A DNA stretch of 64,000 nt, taken from positions 434,001-498,000 of the forward strand of contig JALNQF010000001.1 in NCBI GenBank assembly GCA_028456385.1, read 5' to 3'. A program made the position numbers and the translations under genes. The notes under the pieces are model-generated. The model saw only the letters and a program-made list of their open reading frames with translations, was not told the origin of the DNA and made no database searches. This document shows positions 22,910-33,719 of the stretch, piece by piece; within the stretch, counting starts at the first letter, position 1, and every line of letters starts with the position of its first letter. The stretch comes from Ophiosphaerella korrae (Eukaryota; Ascomycota; Dothideomycetes; Pleosporales; Phaeosphaeriaceae).

Positions 22910-25081
22910 TTAGAATGGGCGTGCCTGGTGTTGTGCATGTAATGGCATCGTTGGTGCCCCAGTGTGTGTAGGTCCAACGCGGTGAAACATTTGAATCAGT
23001 CGCTCTCCAACACTGGGCTCAAGCTCGGTGCCATCCCTCGCAATTTTAACCTCCCGATTAGCATTCCAAGGATTGCGAAGACCGCGCGTGCGGTAAAATG
23101 GTAGACGAGCTGTAGAAACCCATTCAATCTTGAACGGCTTGCCCCAACTCTGAGCAGTCACCGAATTATCTCCATCTTCTTGCCCGTCATCTTTCTCTGG
23201 CGCTTCTTGTTCAGCCTCGTTCTCAGATAGCTCTGCTTCCCAAAATATTGTACCGCGGGCCGAATCGTCGATTATCTTTCCTCTTGGAGCCCACTCGGTC
23301 GCTACTGTAGGGATCGACTTAGGTACATCGCTAGCGTCCAAAATGGCCTCTGGTTTGGGTGTTGACCCTACGAACCGGGACCCGTCCTCGAGGATAGGTG
23401 AGGTCATACGAGCGTAGCCGAAATACTCTCCAGATTTGTTCGCCGAGAAAATCAGGTAGACGTTCGCTGTTGACTACCCAAGTCAATTTCGAGGGTAATA
23501 GTTAACGCTTTGAGAATAAACTTACCCGGAAAGCCTTGTTCAAGATGTCTTCGTTATGCGATTGTGTGGCCCAAGTGCTGTTGCGCACGCTGAGTTCCAG
23601 ATCTTGCAGTGTCAAGCTTTTCACAATGAAGTACTTGTTAGGGGTGATGGAAGCACTGGGAGTTTCGCCTTCTGGCTTTTCAGACGGAGACTCGGCGACC
23701 TCATCCTGAGCACCACCAACAGCCTCGCCCGAGTGTTGTGGGGTTTTGGGTGGCGAAGAGTTATTCTGCTGGCTCCCAACCATGGCTGAAGGGCCGGTTG
23801 GTACTCCGGAAGCTGGTGCGGAGCTGCGACGCAGCCGACAGACAAGGCGTACGCCGTTGAAACGGGAATCGTGAAACCGATGCATAGCGGCTGTGCAAGA
23901 CTCCTCTGATCGATAGTTTACAAAGGCGCAGTTACTTTTCGATATCAAGAACAAGCTTTCTATATCTTTGGTAGCCTCTCGCGAGAAATGATCCTTGAGA
24001 GCAATGACTGTTGTTCCAGGAGGCAGATTTCCGACCCATAAAGCATGCCCGGATTGTTTTGGTTTTCGAGGCGGTCCACGAGGAACTGAGCTTACAGGTG
24101 CGGACTGCAGCATACCTACGACCATATGTTTAGTAGAGTTTCCAGCAGCAATAGGCTATACACGGGAAGGGAAAATAGCGACTTACCCAGAACTGGGGGG
24201 AAGGGGACCCCGTGTGTAGGACCAACGGTAGTGTGCTCGCCTTGTGGTCCCCCTTGGCCCAAATGAGTGTTGTTGAAGCCGCCTGCCAGATGTTGATGAT
24301 AATCCATAATGTGTGGATTGCTTAGTCCACCGGATGGGCTTGCCATGTTACTACCTCTGTCATACATTGCTGGGCTCGGACCTGAGTACGCAGGATTGTA
24401 TTGTCCCTGAGGCCCATAAGGAGCTGAGTAGTACATATATTGTGACGGCTGCGGAAAGTTTTGGTAAGCAGTTTGCCTCGAATTTACTCCTGGCATGCGT
24501 GCCTGATTCGCGGCATAGGGAGCATACGCGGTGTGCTGGACTTGGCCGAAAGTTTGTTGTTGGTAGGGCCCTGCAGTATATCCGCTGCTGTGTAAGAGGT
24601 GGTTGGGCGAGCTACTGGAGGGGTGCATAGGCACGTGTAGGTTTTGCCCGAGTTGATAAACAGCTGCAGAAGTTGATGTACCTGAGAGCAAGCGTGGTAT
24701 AGACTGTGGGCCCTGTGAGTTGAGTGCCGTTTCGTCGCTTGAGCTGTATTCTGGTAATGCGCCGGCCATTGAGCCCATGTTTAATGCCGGGGTGACATGT
24801 TCCTGGGTCGGGTACTGAGAGGATGGAGGTGGGAGTGAGCGGTAATCTGGACGATGTTGGCTTGGTGGAATGGAACTTAGTTGCGAGTAAAACGGGGTGT
24901 TGTTGTCCGTAATATTGTGGGGGGAGGAAGACGGAGGATGAAGGGCTTGGCTCCCTTCACGCACAAAACCGGCAGTTGCGTTGTCCAAAGCCTGTGGCCG
25001 AGATGCAGGAGGTATATCGCCCATTGGTCCTTCGTAGACGACTGGTAGCGCAAACCACTGCTGGACCCAAACGAAAGCCAT
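22910..25081 (-). CDS. RRM + YTH domain protein, predicted m6A RNA reader
   Basis: Predicted RNA-binding reader of N6-methyladenosine. Exons 25081-24187, 24115-23526 and 23473-22910 join in phase and give 682 aa. The first 300 residues are disordered and S/P/Q/Y-rich. An RRM follows (ALWVGNLPPGTTVIALKDHF ... SNCAFVNYRSEESCTAAMHR). The YTH domain begins KYFIVKSLTLQDLELSVRNS, with TWATQSHNEDILNKAFR spliced to STANVYLIFSANKSGEYFGY. After an acidic insert of about 90 residues it resumes GKPFKIEWVSTARLPFYRTR and NPWNANREVKIARDGTEL. Trp residues in STWATQ and KIEW are candidates for the methyl-adenosine pocket. RRM plus YTH is a known fungal architecture. The ATG at 25081 is preceded by a two-codon upstream ORF (ATG GAC TGA); a later Met (MGDIPPAS) is an alternative start. 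Confidence 0.9.
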
Positions 25082-27700
25082 GTCAGTCCATGTTCCACGT
25101 GTCTAAACGATTGTAGCAAAACGAAGGTGTATAATGCCTAGGTAGCCAGCCCCCTTCTATCAACATAGTCGAAAAAAAAAAAACAACATACCTAAAAGTA
25201 TATCAAAAATATCTTATGAAAGGGTGGCGAACCGGGTAGGATGAGTACCGAGAGTATGATGGGACTTAGGGCGGCTGATATTCAGGGTATGCCAATAAGA
25301 GAACGAGGCAGTGTGAAAGTCGCGTGTAATAAAAGAAGCGTGGAGTAGGTGAGACCACACGAGGGACGATTAGCGTCTTCGTTAAAAGTACACCTGTAAG
25401 ACAAGCTCGCTTAAGGCGGAAGAAAGATGATAGTAAGAACTAGACGGCCAGTCAGACGGCTGAAGAGCTCTGGTCAAGCCTTATGAGAGTTGACAGCGTA
25501 ACGGCAGGGATTGAATGATGTAGAGAGTATATGCTTTGCTAACGACGTGGCCTGGTAGAGAAAGGGTCTCTACGAGGGGTCCACTGGCTGGCCCAGCGAG
25601 ACGGGGTGCGACACTAGAGATTTTGCAAGCCTCTGCCTCAATTGCCTCCGGCAAGCGTGGCCCATTGACTTTTGATTGGACCGCAGCATAGATACCCTGT
25701 GGCTGTCAGAGTGACTGTGGAGCAGCATGGGATGTAGCCGATACTCTGGAGGCAAAATGATCATCGGGAACCAGTGAGCAAAAGTTGATTGGATGCATTG
25801 AGACAAGGACAGGGTGGGGAACAGGTGCTGTGGAAGTTGCGAATAGTTGAGTGTGGCGAGTGATACCGTTTCTAGATTTCCATGGGTCGATGGCGCTGAT
25901 CCTGGTACTTGTGCGAAACTTAGCGGACTGTCCCAGCCCCAGTTAAAAGCTAACTGGATAGAAATGGCTAAGAGACATGTCGCACACAATGAGAGTCATG
26001 TAAGCATATGTACATGTTGGATTCTGAAGTCACATTCCGGCGCAGCACTCAAGCGCTTGTTGGGCCATGGATGAACAAAGGTTATTGGCCATGACATAAG
26101 GGCAAATTTAGGGCTTCCTTGCTAGCATTTCTCTACATGGTTTTGGGATTAGTTCGAGATAAAGTCAGTCAATCGGCCGTGTAGTCGACACGGACGTGTA
26201 CGCCGTGGGCGCCGCCGTGGGACTTGACATGGCTGGAAGGGAGAACAGTGCTCGAACGGCGACAGGGGGGGCAACCGGCAAAAAGCAGGGCCGGAGAGCA
26301 TCCGGGTAGGTAGCGTTGAAGTCTCGGCAGAGGTGCATTTATTGAGGGCCGCGGAGAGTCGCAAAGAACGACGATGTGGATTGCAAGGCAAGGTGTGCTT
26401 GCGAACCGGCCTGCCCGGCCGAGGCCATGACGGGTGCACCAGACCAGTGTCAGCGTCTCGGCAGCAATGGAACCAGCCCCCCCCCCCACCCCCCACAAAC
26501 GTTCGTTCGACTGTGTTCTGTGTAGGACAGCAGGCGGGACCTAAGGCTACCAATCATAGTAAGCCAAAATCTTTGCCACATCTCGGGATGGCCGCTCGTT
26601 AGAAGATCGACATGCGGCACTCCCTCGGGCTGAAGATTATCCAAAGCACAGGAACGCCCGGTGGAGTCGCCAGCCAGTTTTTGATTTCATCAGCGACGGG
26701 GGGGCGAAGGCGAAAGATGGTGGCATGGAAACAGAGGCTGGTGCTGATGCACCAATGAAGGCAGCCGGGCTCCGGGCCTGGCATGGAGCAGCTCGACGTG
26801 TCTTTCGCCTGTCGTTGGGGCTTGCAGGGAAGCGAGCGGTATCAGCACTTCCCCATGTTCTGATGATGCGAGAATATGCAATTTCGGTCACAACTTAGAT
26901 GGGAAACGTCAAGCCCCGTTGTGGCCTCTACGTAATGGCGGTGGCGTAAGGGCCGATAGTCGCAGGGATGAGATGCTAGTGCCCTGCCGATATTGTTTCC
27001 AAGCCCCATCCACGCCGGAACGAGAGCGACGTGGCTGTGGCTGTGTCGAAGATCACTGTCGCACGCGAACATGCTCGAGTCCCTGAAGTCCTAGGTACTT
27101 GGCCGGGGAGGCACGAGAGCTGAGCGGAACTTTCTCCTGGCGATCACCTGCTTGTCAGTGGTTGCACGTGTTCACGGCCTGGCCCTAGTGATCTAACGAT
27201 CCAATGATCCAACAATCCAATAATCCAACTTTAGCATATGCGGTCATACCCAACGGTCGCTCCGCATGATCCGGCCATTGATGGGACTCTTATTTCCATT
27301 TTATTTTATTCTGCAGTCCTAGTGCAAGTCAAACATTACAATAAAAGCGCCCTTGTCCGCTATCAAGTCGCTTCATACACGCAAGCCCATGCTATGTTGA
27401 GTCATGCCAGGCCCCTCCGTCGCCACCCAAATTGCCGTTTCCTGGCCTATCATTGAAACGTGCGGCTGCTGTGGCCCTTGCAGCTGGCTGTGAGACGCTT
27501 GACCTCGTGCAGACGAGCATTCCAGCTCTTGCGTGGAATACGCGGCAGTGCGTCGCTTGCGCTCTGCTCAGCGCACGCCAGAGTCTGGCTTCTGGCTTCT
27601 GGCTGTTCCAGTACTCGAACACATTGTCGTAGAGCTCGCATATAGTGACTATGGACAGACAGGCAGACAGATTGATTTGCGGCTCGTCTGAGCAATGGCC
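25082..27700. other. Gene-free stretch (2.6 kb) upstream of the YTH gene
   Basis: No gene is supported. This lies 5' of the YTH gene (-) and 3' of BEM46 (-). The longest minus-strand ORF (about 140 codons near 25570-25989) has no recognisable domain and no good splice partners, so I do not call it. Base runs include an A-run near 25171-25182 and a C-run near 26470-26482. A short period-8 repeat at 27190-27229 is listed separately. A long YTH 5' UTR with introns or a noncoding transcript is possible. Confidence 0.5.
27190..27229. repeat. Five tandem copies of an 8-bp unit
   Basis: The units read GATCTAAC, GATCCAAT, GATCCAAC, AATCCAAT, AATCCAAC in direct succession. Two contain CCAAT, the core bound by the CCAAT-binding complex in fungi. 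The nearest gene downstream is BEM46's 3' end, so a promoter role is not obvious. Confidence 0.7.
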
Positions 27701-28697
27701 TCATTGGTCTACGTACTCGCGCAGAAACTCCTCGATGTATAGGAAGTAGCGAGGTTTGGCAACCGTATCGTTATGGGTTCCGTCTGGCAGCTCTCTCCAG
27801 ACTTTTGGAGCATTGCAAACCTGGAACAGGCGGGCCATGTGCGAAGGCCTGCTCAAGTTAGCCTGGGAGCTCTGTGGAGAAGCAGCGCAGCTCACGGGAT
27901 GATCTCGTCCTGGAGCCCGCTGAGGAAGAGGACTGGGATGGTGGTGATCTGGGGCAATGTTGCCTCGGTAGGCCATATCTGGTGGCAGAGCGGAGCAAGG
28001 AACCTGGCAGGAGGAAAGGCGCTGTTAGCATGGTTAGCGACGGCTGTTTGGGGGGGGGGGGGGGGGGAAAGCAGCGGGCTGACGTAGGAATGAGCTTCTT
28101 GAGCGAAGTGAAGGTGTTCTCGAGTATAAGGCCAGCAATGTCGCCATGCTTTTGGTTGCGAGCAACCAGGCCAACTGCAACGGCGCCGCCGATGCTTTGT
28201 CCATATACCACTATTTGCGTGTTGCACAGCTCCTGGCGACGGCGAATATAGTCCAGGCCCGTTTGCGCATCGATGGTGAGCCCCTTTTCGTTTGGATTTC
28301 CGGACGAGAGGCCGTAGCCCCGGTACTGCAGCATCAGGACGTTGCACCGCAGCTCGTCCTGGAGCATCTTTGCAATGGGCAGGCGGTGGCCGATGTTGCC
28401 TGCGTTGCCGTGAAACATGAGGACGGTGACATTGCGGGCGTGCTGCTTGCTGGCGCGGATGAGGAAGGCGCTCAGAGACTCTCCGTCGGGCGTGGGGACG
28501 AAGAGCTCCTCGAAGTCGGACATGCCGAACTCAGAGGGCCGGGGCACGCTGGTTCGAGCATCGGGGGGGAAGTTGCGCGGGTAGATGAGCTCGTTCTGTT
28601 TGAAATACAGGAGGCCGCTGAGCACGGCGGCGACACCGGACGAGGCCAAGAGCGGAAGCCGCAGGTAGGAGAGGAAGGCATCGAGGCCGGAAGGCAT
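27701..28697 (-). CDS. BEM46: Bem46-type alpha/beta hydrolase (membrane-anchored)
   Basis: Serine hydrolase of the Bem46/ABHD13 family, a conserved membrane-associated alpha/beta hydrolase linked to polarity and the ER or plasma membrane; substrate unknown. Exons 28697-28084, 28021-27896 and 27848-27701 give 295 aa. An N-terminal anchor (LPLLASSGVAAVLSGLLYF, about residues 15-33) is followed by QNELIYPRNFPPDART, the oxyanion segment MFHGNAGNIGHR, the nucleophile elbow VVYGQSIGGAVAV with Ser168, FLSGLQDEIIP with the acid, and LPDGTHNDT with the His. The ATG at 28697 is used because the upstream codon that opens the frame is TTG. Intron 1 is 62 bp with a GTCAGC donor and contains an 18-nt C-run (minus strand). 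Confidence 0.92.
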
Positions 28698-28947
28698 AGC
28701 AGAGGGCAAGGGGGTGGGAGGGACTCGTCGAGGGGAGCTCACGGCGGGCGGCACTGTCCCCAACGCCAAGCCTGCATCTCAGGCAAGCTTGCTGTTGCGC
28801 AGCTCGTGTTGCCTTGGAGCGTCAACCACAACCAACCCGCAACACCACCTCCACCGCCGCCGCCGCCTTCGCCTTCACCTTCACCCTCGCACCCCACAAT
28901 CCGGCATTCTCTCCTGCCTGCACACGCCGCCAGCTCCAGCCGCCACC
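28698..28947. promoter_or_regulatory. Divergent BEM46/PRE3 promoter region
   Basis: These 250 bp lie between two outward-facing start codons. The PRE3 side carries a CCACCTCCACCGCCGCC-type pyrimidine tract and TTCACC repeats at about 28845-28890 and a CGCCACCATG start context. I looked for the yeast PACE element GGTGGCAAA on both strands here and did not find it. Confidence 0.65.
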
Positions 28948-29873
28948 ATGATGTCCACCGGCATGCTCGGAGAAGGTAAAACACACGCGCAGGCAACGCA
29001 GTGTCTTGAAGCTCACTCGGGCGCAGATGGCATCCACGTCGACATGAACCACCTGAAGAAGGGCGAAGTCAAGTACGCTCTGCCCGCCCCACGCACCGCG
29101 GCTCTATAGCTAACGCCTGTCTGCAGCCTAGGCACCTCCATGTGCGTCCCCTCTGCACTGCACCCTCTGCACCCTCTGCACCCTCTGCACGCACTGCTCA
29201 ATTGCAGCCTCTAACATCGCACCCAGCATGGCAATCAACTTCAAGGACGGCGTGATACTGGGCGCAGACAGCAGGACCACGACAGGCGCATACATTGCGA
29301 ACCGCGTCACAGACAAGCTCACACAGGTCCACGACACCATCTGGTGCTGCCGGTCCGGCTCGGCGGCAGACACGCAGGCCGTCGCCGACATTGTCCACTA
29401 CCACCTGGGCATGTACGGCACCACAAACGACGAGCCTCCAACGACGCAGACGGCGGCCGCCATATTCCAGGAGCTGTGCTACTCCAACAAGGACCAGCTC
29501 TCGTGAGTCGGACGCCCCGTGTGGAGCGGGCACTGTGCTGACGTGGGGTAGTGCCGGCATGATTATTGCCGGATGGGACCAGCGCCACGGCGGGCAGGTG
29601 TACTCGATACCGCTGGGGGGATCGCTGCACAAGCAGTCGTATGCAATCGGAGGCTCGGGCTCGACATACATCTACGGCTACTGCGACGCCAACTGGAGGG
29701 AGGGCATGAGCGAGGAGGACGGCATCAAGTTTGTAAAGGGTGCGCTGGCCGAGGCCATCAAGTGGGACGGCAGCTCTGGCGGGGTGATACGCATGGTGGT
29801 GCTCACAGGCCAAGGCGCACAGCGACATCTGTACCTGCCAGACCAGGGCTACGAGGGCCCCGGCAGGCAGTAG
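28948..29873 (+). CDS. PRE3: 20S proteasome subunit beta1 (Pre3)
   Basis: Catalytic beta1 subunit (caspase-like, post-acidic cleavage) of the 20S proteasome. Five exons: 28948-28975, 29027-29072, 29127-29141 (15 nt), 29227-29502 and 29552-29873, giving 228 aa. The spliced N-terminus is a short propeptide ending HLKKGEVNLG, then the mature chain [20 protein letters not shown]. The predicted catalytic Thr is residue 28 and its codon lies in the 15-nt exon. Asp and Lys of the site are in [16 protein letters not shown] and VTDKLTQ. Family hallmarks include [29 protein letters not shown] and VVLTGQG. A second ATG at 28951 could serve. Splice phases agree throughout. Intron 3 holds three copies of CACCCTCTG (29161-29187). 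Confidence 0.95.
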
Positions 29874-30516
29874 GTGTCGCCGATGTGCTGGCAGAAAATG
29901 GCAGCGAGGCCGACAGCAACCGCAGGCAGCCAATCAGAAAGCCCCAATAGACCATTCCTGACATGTCGCGAATCACGTGCAGCAGGCCAAGGTGGATGGA
30001 TCGCTATCATCTTGGTGCAGGCAGCTATAGATAAGGCAGGGAAGGAGCATCTAGGACGTGCAGTGATAGACGAGGTAGAAGCATCCAAGACTTGTAGCCA
30101 CCCGTCACCTGTCCAATGCATGAGCCAGCACCGGGAGAGATGTTTTGGAGCGGAGCGGACAGACTCGGGCAGCAACCAAGGGTAGGGGTGGCTCCAGGAC
30201 CAAGCGCCTTTTTGGTATGACGACCTCCTGGTCTGGGCGTCTCCCACGCATCCTCGACTCGACAACGTCCTCCCGTAACCAAGCCGGCCTCCCCCCTCCC
30301 CCCTCCCCCCCCCCCTTCGCCCAACACGGCCGACCGCCTTTTCCTTTTCCTCCCCCCTCTGCCCTGTGCCCTGACGCGCCGCCGTCCAATTCGCTTTGGG
30401 TACGGCTGGGAAGACTGCATTGAAGACTGCAGCGAAGACTGCAGCGAAGACTGCATTTCTGCACCCGACTGCACTGCACGCCTCTCCCACGTCCATCCGC
30501 ATCGTGCTCTCGCGGC
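29874..30516. other. Intergenic region: PHO80-type cyclin promoter
   Basis: This 643-bp gap holds the PRE3 3' flank and the cyclin gene's promoter and leader. It contains a long C/T-rich tract (about 30288-30360, including a C-run near 30306-30316) and a period-12 repeat just upstream of the cyclin start. ORFs crossing it on the minus strand are simple-sequence artefacts. Confidence 0.55.
30410..30455. repeat. Four copies of GAAGACTGCA at 12-bp spacing
   Basis: GAAGACTGCA starts at 30410, 30422, 30434 and 30446, with two-base spacers TT, GC and GC. The array ends 61 bp before the PHO80-like start codon, so it falls in its core promoter or 5' leader. Confidence 0.85.
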
Positions 30517-31812
30517 ATGGGATCGATCGTGGTGAGCGACTTCGGTGGGAACCACTTTCACACTAACATGTTCGGCGGCGGAGCTGGGCTATCGCACCCC
30601 CAGGGCTCGCCTGCCGTCCTTCACACCCCTCCGCCCACCGCACCCCCAATGGCCGAGCCAGCAGCCCCGCCGCCCGCGAGCTCAACGCCAGCCAGCGCTG
30701 CCCCTTCACACTCTGCCCCTTCGCACCACCCCCTCCCGCCAGCGCTGCCACAGCCCTCGCCGGCACACTCCCTCCGCTCTCCCGCCGCCTCGGCCTCTGC
30801 GTCGCCGCGCCGCATCAAGGTCAAGAGCCTGTCCCACATCCAGAGCTTCGCCATTGACGATGCGAGCCCCTTCTCGCAGACCCGCTCGCTGTCGCGCCGC
30901 CAGCGCCGCGACCCGGCCGACATTGGCCCCCAGTACGAGATCAGCGAGATGCCCGTGTCCGACATCATCGAAATGGTGGCCGGCCTGCTGACCAAAATCA
31001 CCACCACCAACGACCGCCAGCACGACCACCTGCACCGCCAGATCCCGCCCCCGGAGGGCACCTCGGGCCTCAGCCAGCAGACCACCAGCGTCTTGGCCTT
31101 TCACGGCAAGAACGTCCCCAGCATATCCATCCTCAGCTACTTGAGCCGCATCCATAAATACTGTCCCACCACCTACGAGGTCTTCCTCAGCCTGCTGGTC
31201 TACTTCGACCGCATGACGGAGAGAGTCAATGCCGGCCCAATGCTGAGTCTGCGGCAAGCGAATCAACAATCGCTTGACCGCGCCAATCTAGAAACGCCCT
31301 CCGACCCTACCGCCACAGCTACCGCCACACCACAATCTACATCCATTTCAGTGCAAGCAGCGACACCCCCGCCATCTGGTTCTCTCGGCAAGCCGCCTGA
31401 TGCGCCTTCCCAGACCAGCCAACCACCGTCTCCACCCCAGCAAGATCTGGATGCCGATCCCTATAATCTCTCGCATTTCTTCGTCGTTGATAGCTTCAAC
31501 ATCCACCGCCTGGTCATTGCTGGCGTGACTTGCGCAAGCAAATTCTTTTCTGACGTTTTTTATACAAACTCAAGATACGCTAAAGTACGCATTATCTCAC
31601 CTCCTGCAAGCGTGCCTGCACTAACACCCTTGTAGGTTGGCGGGCTGCCCTTGGTTGAACTGAATCATTTAGAACTACAATTCCTACTGCTAAACGATTT
31701 CCGCCTCGCCGTCCCACTGGAAGAGATGGAAGCATACGGAACCATGCTAGTAGAATTTTATGCACGGGAGATAGCCGACCAACACGATCGCCAAACTGGG
31801 GGCAAATATTAA
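30517..31812 (+). CDS. PHO80: Pho80-type cyclin
   Basis: Cyclin of the Pho80/PREG group, which partners a Pho85-type kinase in phosphate and nutrient signalling. Exons 30517-31584 and 31636-31812 join as SRYAK-VGGLPLVELNHL and give 414 aa. A P/S/A-rich disordered N-terminus (to about residue 90) includes an SPRRIK segment. The cyclin fold starts around EISEMPVSDIIEMVAGLLTK, continues VPSISILSYLSRIHKYCPTT and VFLSLLVYFDRMT, then is broken by an insert of about 85 residues rich in T/P/S/Q, and resumes FFVVDSFNIHRLVIAGVTCA, SKFFSDVFYTNSRYAKVGGL, ELNHLELQFLLLNDFRL. The order and wording are typical of Pho80 cyclins, and many fungal homologues have such an insert. The start context is GCATGG. Confidence 0.9.
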
Positions 31813-32700
31813 TTGGCCACAATTTAAGAAACAGTCACGTACGCTCACGTAAACCGCCAGAGGGGGATACTACTAGCAGTCATTCAGGGTCGTATGGAGT
31901 TGAGTGTATTGAAGAGTTTGAGGCGCAGTGGGAATGGGGGCTTTCTTGGTCTTGATACCTGACCAGTCTTCACCGATCTAGGCGAAACGGTGCTGACGAG
32001 TCAACGTGCGAACATCCTTTTTGTTAAAGTAGCTTTTTTTTTTTTTTTTTAGACTGGGATACCAAGTGAAGGATTTCCAGTTTCTGGGTTGCAGGTTCTG
32101 ATGAGATCACGATAACTTTTTTTTTTTTGTCTGGAAGGAAAGCTGCTTCCTCCACCTCAGCTAGCAGCCTGACCATTCTCAAAGACCCTTAGGGAATTGG
32201 CGTTCATAGAGGTGTAATAGGCGGTGTGCCTCTTTCGTGCAATGCATAAGTAATTTGAGCAGTCTGGGGCCACTCCTGACTATGGTTTTATAGTCCAAGT
32301 GTGTGATAGATATGTGAGACTAACGAGTCAAGCCATAACAACAGGACAAAGCACCTGATATATCCAGCAGTATCTTGTCTGCAATACGATACGATGCAAC
32401 TGGAGGGGTAAGCTTCTAGACGTGGCTCCATCTTTTATTTTATTTTATTTTCCTGGTGCGTTGGCCATTGCTTCATATCACACCCCTGTCCAACAAGGGG
32501 TAAAGCAGGATCTCGCATAGACCACACAACGGGCTCAATGTTATCTTCCCGTCACACCTGTGCCGCTAGACCCTTAATATCTAGGCCCCCCCCCCCTCCC
32601 CGAAATTCACACCAAATCTCAAGCCCAAACAATGCTCCTGCCGCCATGTTTCGCCCTCCCTCTCTCTCCTTCCTCTTTCCGTCTTGCCTGTCCGTTAGCG
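31813..32700. other. Intergenic region with T-runs
   Basis: Nothing coding is supported in this 888-bp gap. It has T-runs at about 32035-32050 and 32117-32127, a TTTTA-type pentamer array at about 32432-32450 and a C-run near 32585-32598. In-frame codons from 32632 could add 23 residues to the prolyl hydroxylase downstream. Confidence 0.5.
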
Positions 32701-33719
32701 ATGCATTCGTCTTCTTGGTCCTCTTTTTCCGTTTCGTCTCTCATTCAGTATGCTTTTCTCGCGGTTGTTGTATATGTACTAGCGGGCGCGCCATTGTCGT
32801 CTTTTGTCAGCGATTCGTATTCGGGTACAAGTGCCATTGAGCATAGTGCAGTTGGCTTTGATAAGTTGAAAAGCCTAGTCATTCCAGATGCCGATTTGGT
32901 GTGTGAACAGCATGCATATAAGGGAGTTCATATTTTGAATAGAGAGCCGTTGGTGGTCTATCTTGAGGGGTTTCTGAGCGAGGGGGAAGCAAAGCACGTT
33001 GTTGAGGTTAGGTACGTGAGATATCCATGTTTTGGTCTGATGCATTCAAAACGACTTGGACAATTTCATGATGCCATACCATGGCTTAAAACTTTTTTTT
33101 TTTTTGTATGTCATTTAACGGATTGTCTAGTTCGCCACATTTTACTCCCTCGACGATTTGGAACGCAGGTCAAGAGAAACTCGATACTACTATTCGACAT
33201 TCGGAAAAAGCACCTCTGCCTCGTGACTCAACAGTCAAGTGTATCGAAGACCGCGCCCGTCGCTTCCAAGGCTGGCGCCCAGACGTCTTTATCGAAAAGT
33301 TGTGGGCTCAACGATACGGTACTGGCGGACACTATACGTACCATTATGACTGGAGTACAGCAACAAAAAACAGCGGACGTGTTAGCAGTTTTATGGTCTA
33401 TCTTGCGGCAAATTGCACGGGGGGAGGAACACATTTCCCACGGCTGAGCCATCCGGCCCCTACATCTACGGACCACGAATGGTGTCGGTTTATTGAGTGC
33501 CCATCAAACTCGGCAGACCCAAGCTTCAAAGAGGGCATCACCTTCAAGCCCGTTGCTGGAAATGCAATATACTGGGAGAACATGCGACCTGATGGAAGTG
33601 GATATGCAGAGAGCTGGCATGCTGGATTACCCGTTGAAACCGGTACTAAGATTGGGCTCAATATTTGGAGTTGGTTGCAGGTCGGGCTTGTGCCGCCTAA
33701 AGCTGAGAAGAAGAGCTAA
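32701..33719 (+). CDS. Prolyl 4-hydroxylase-like Fe(II)/2-oxoglutarate dioxygenase, membrane-anchored
   Basis: Predicted Fe(II)- and 2-oxoglutarate-dependent prolyl 4-hydroxylase. Exons 32701-33011 and 33131-33719 join as VVEV-SSPHFTPSTIW and give 299 aa. A hydrophobic segment near the N-terminus (YAFLAVVVYVLAGAPL) suggests a type II membrane anchor in the ER. The double-stranded beta helix shows HYTYHYDWS with iron ligands His175 and Asp177, and SWHAGLPVETGTKIGLNIW with the third ligand His267 and the 2-oxoglutarate-binding Lys277. RVSSFMVYL and GGGTHFPRL are also family-typical. An in-frame ATG at 32632 would give a 23-residue longer N-terminus; I cannot decide between them. The intron is 119 bp and includes a T-run. 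Confidence 0.88.

Noticed and set aside
25570..25989. Minus-strand ORF of 139 codons upstream of the YTH gene
   Set aside because: Its first codons look hydrophobic, but there is no domain, no splice partner and no start context. It may be part of a leader.
28146..28979. Long plus-strand ORF (277 codons) across BEM46
   Set aside because: It is antisense to the BEM46 coding region, where the minus strand shows complete hydrolase motifs; its composition is what GC-rich antisense frames produce.
29319..29933. Minus-strand ORF over PRE3
   Set aside because: It is antisense to exons with clear proteasome beta1 motifs and has no domain.
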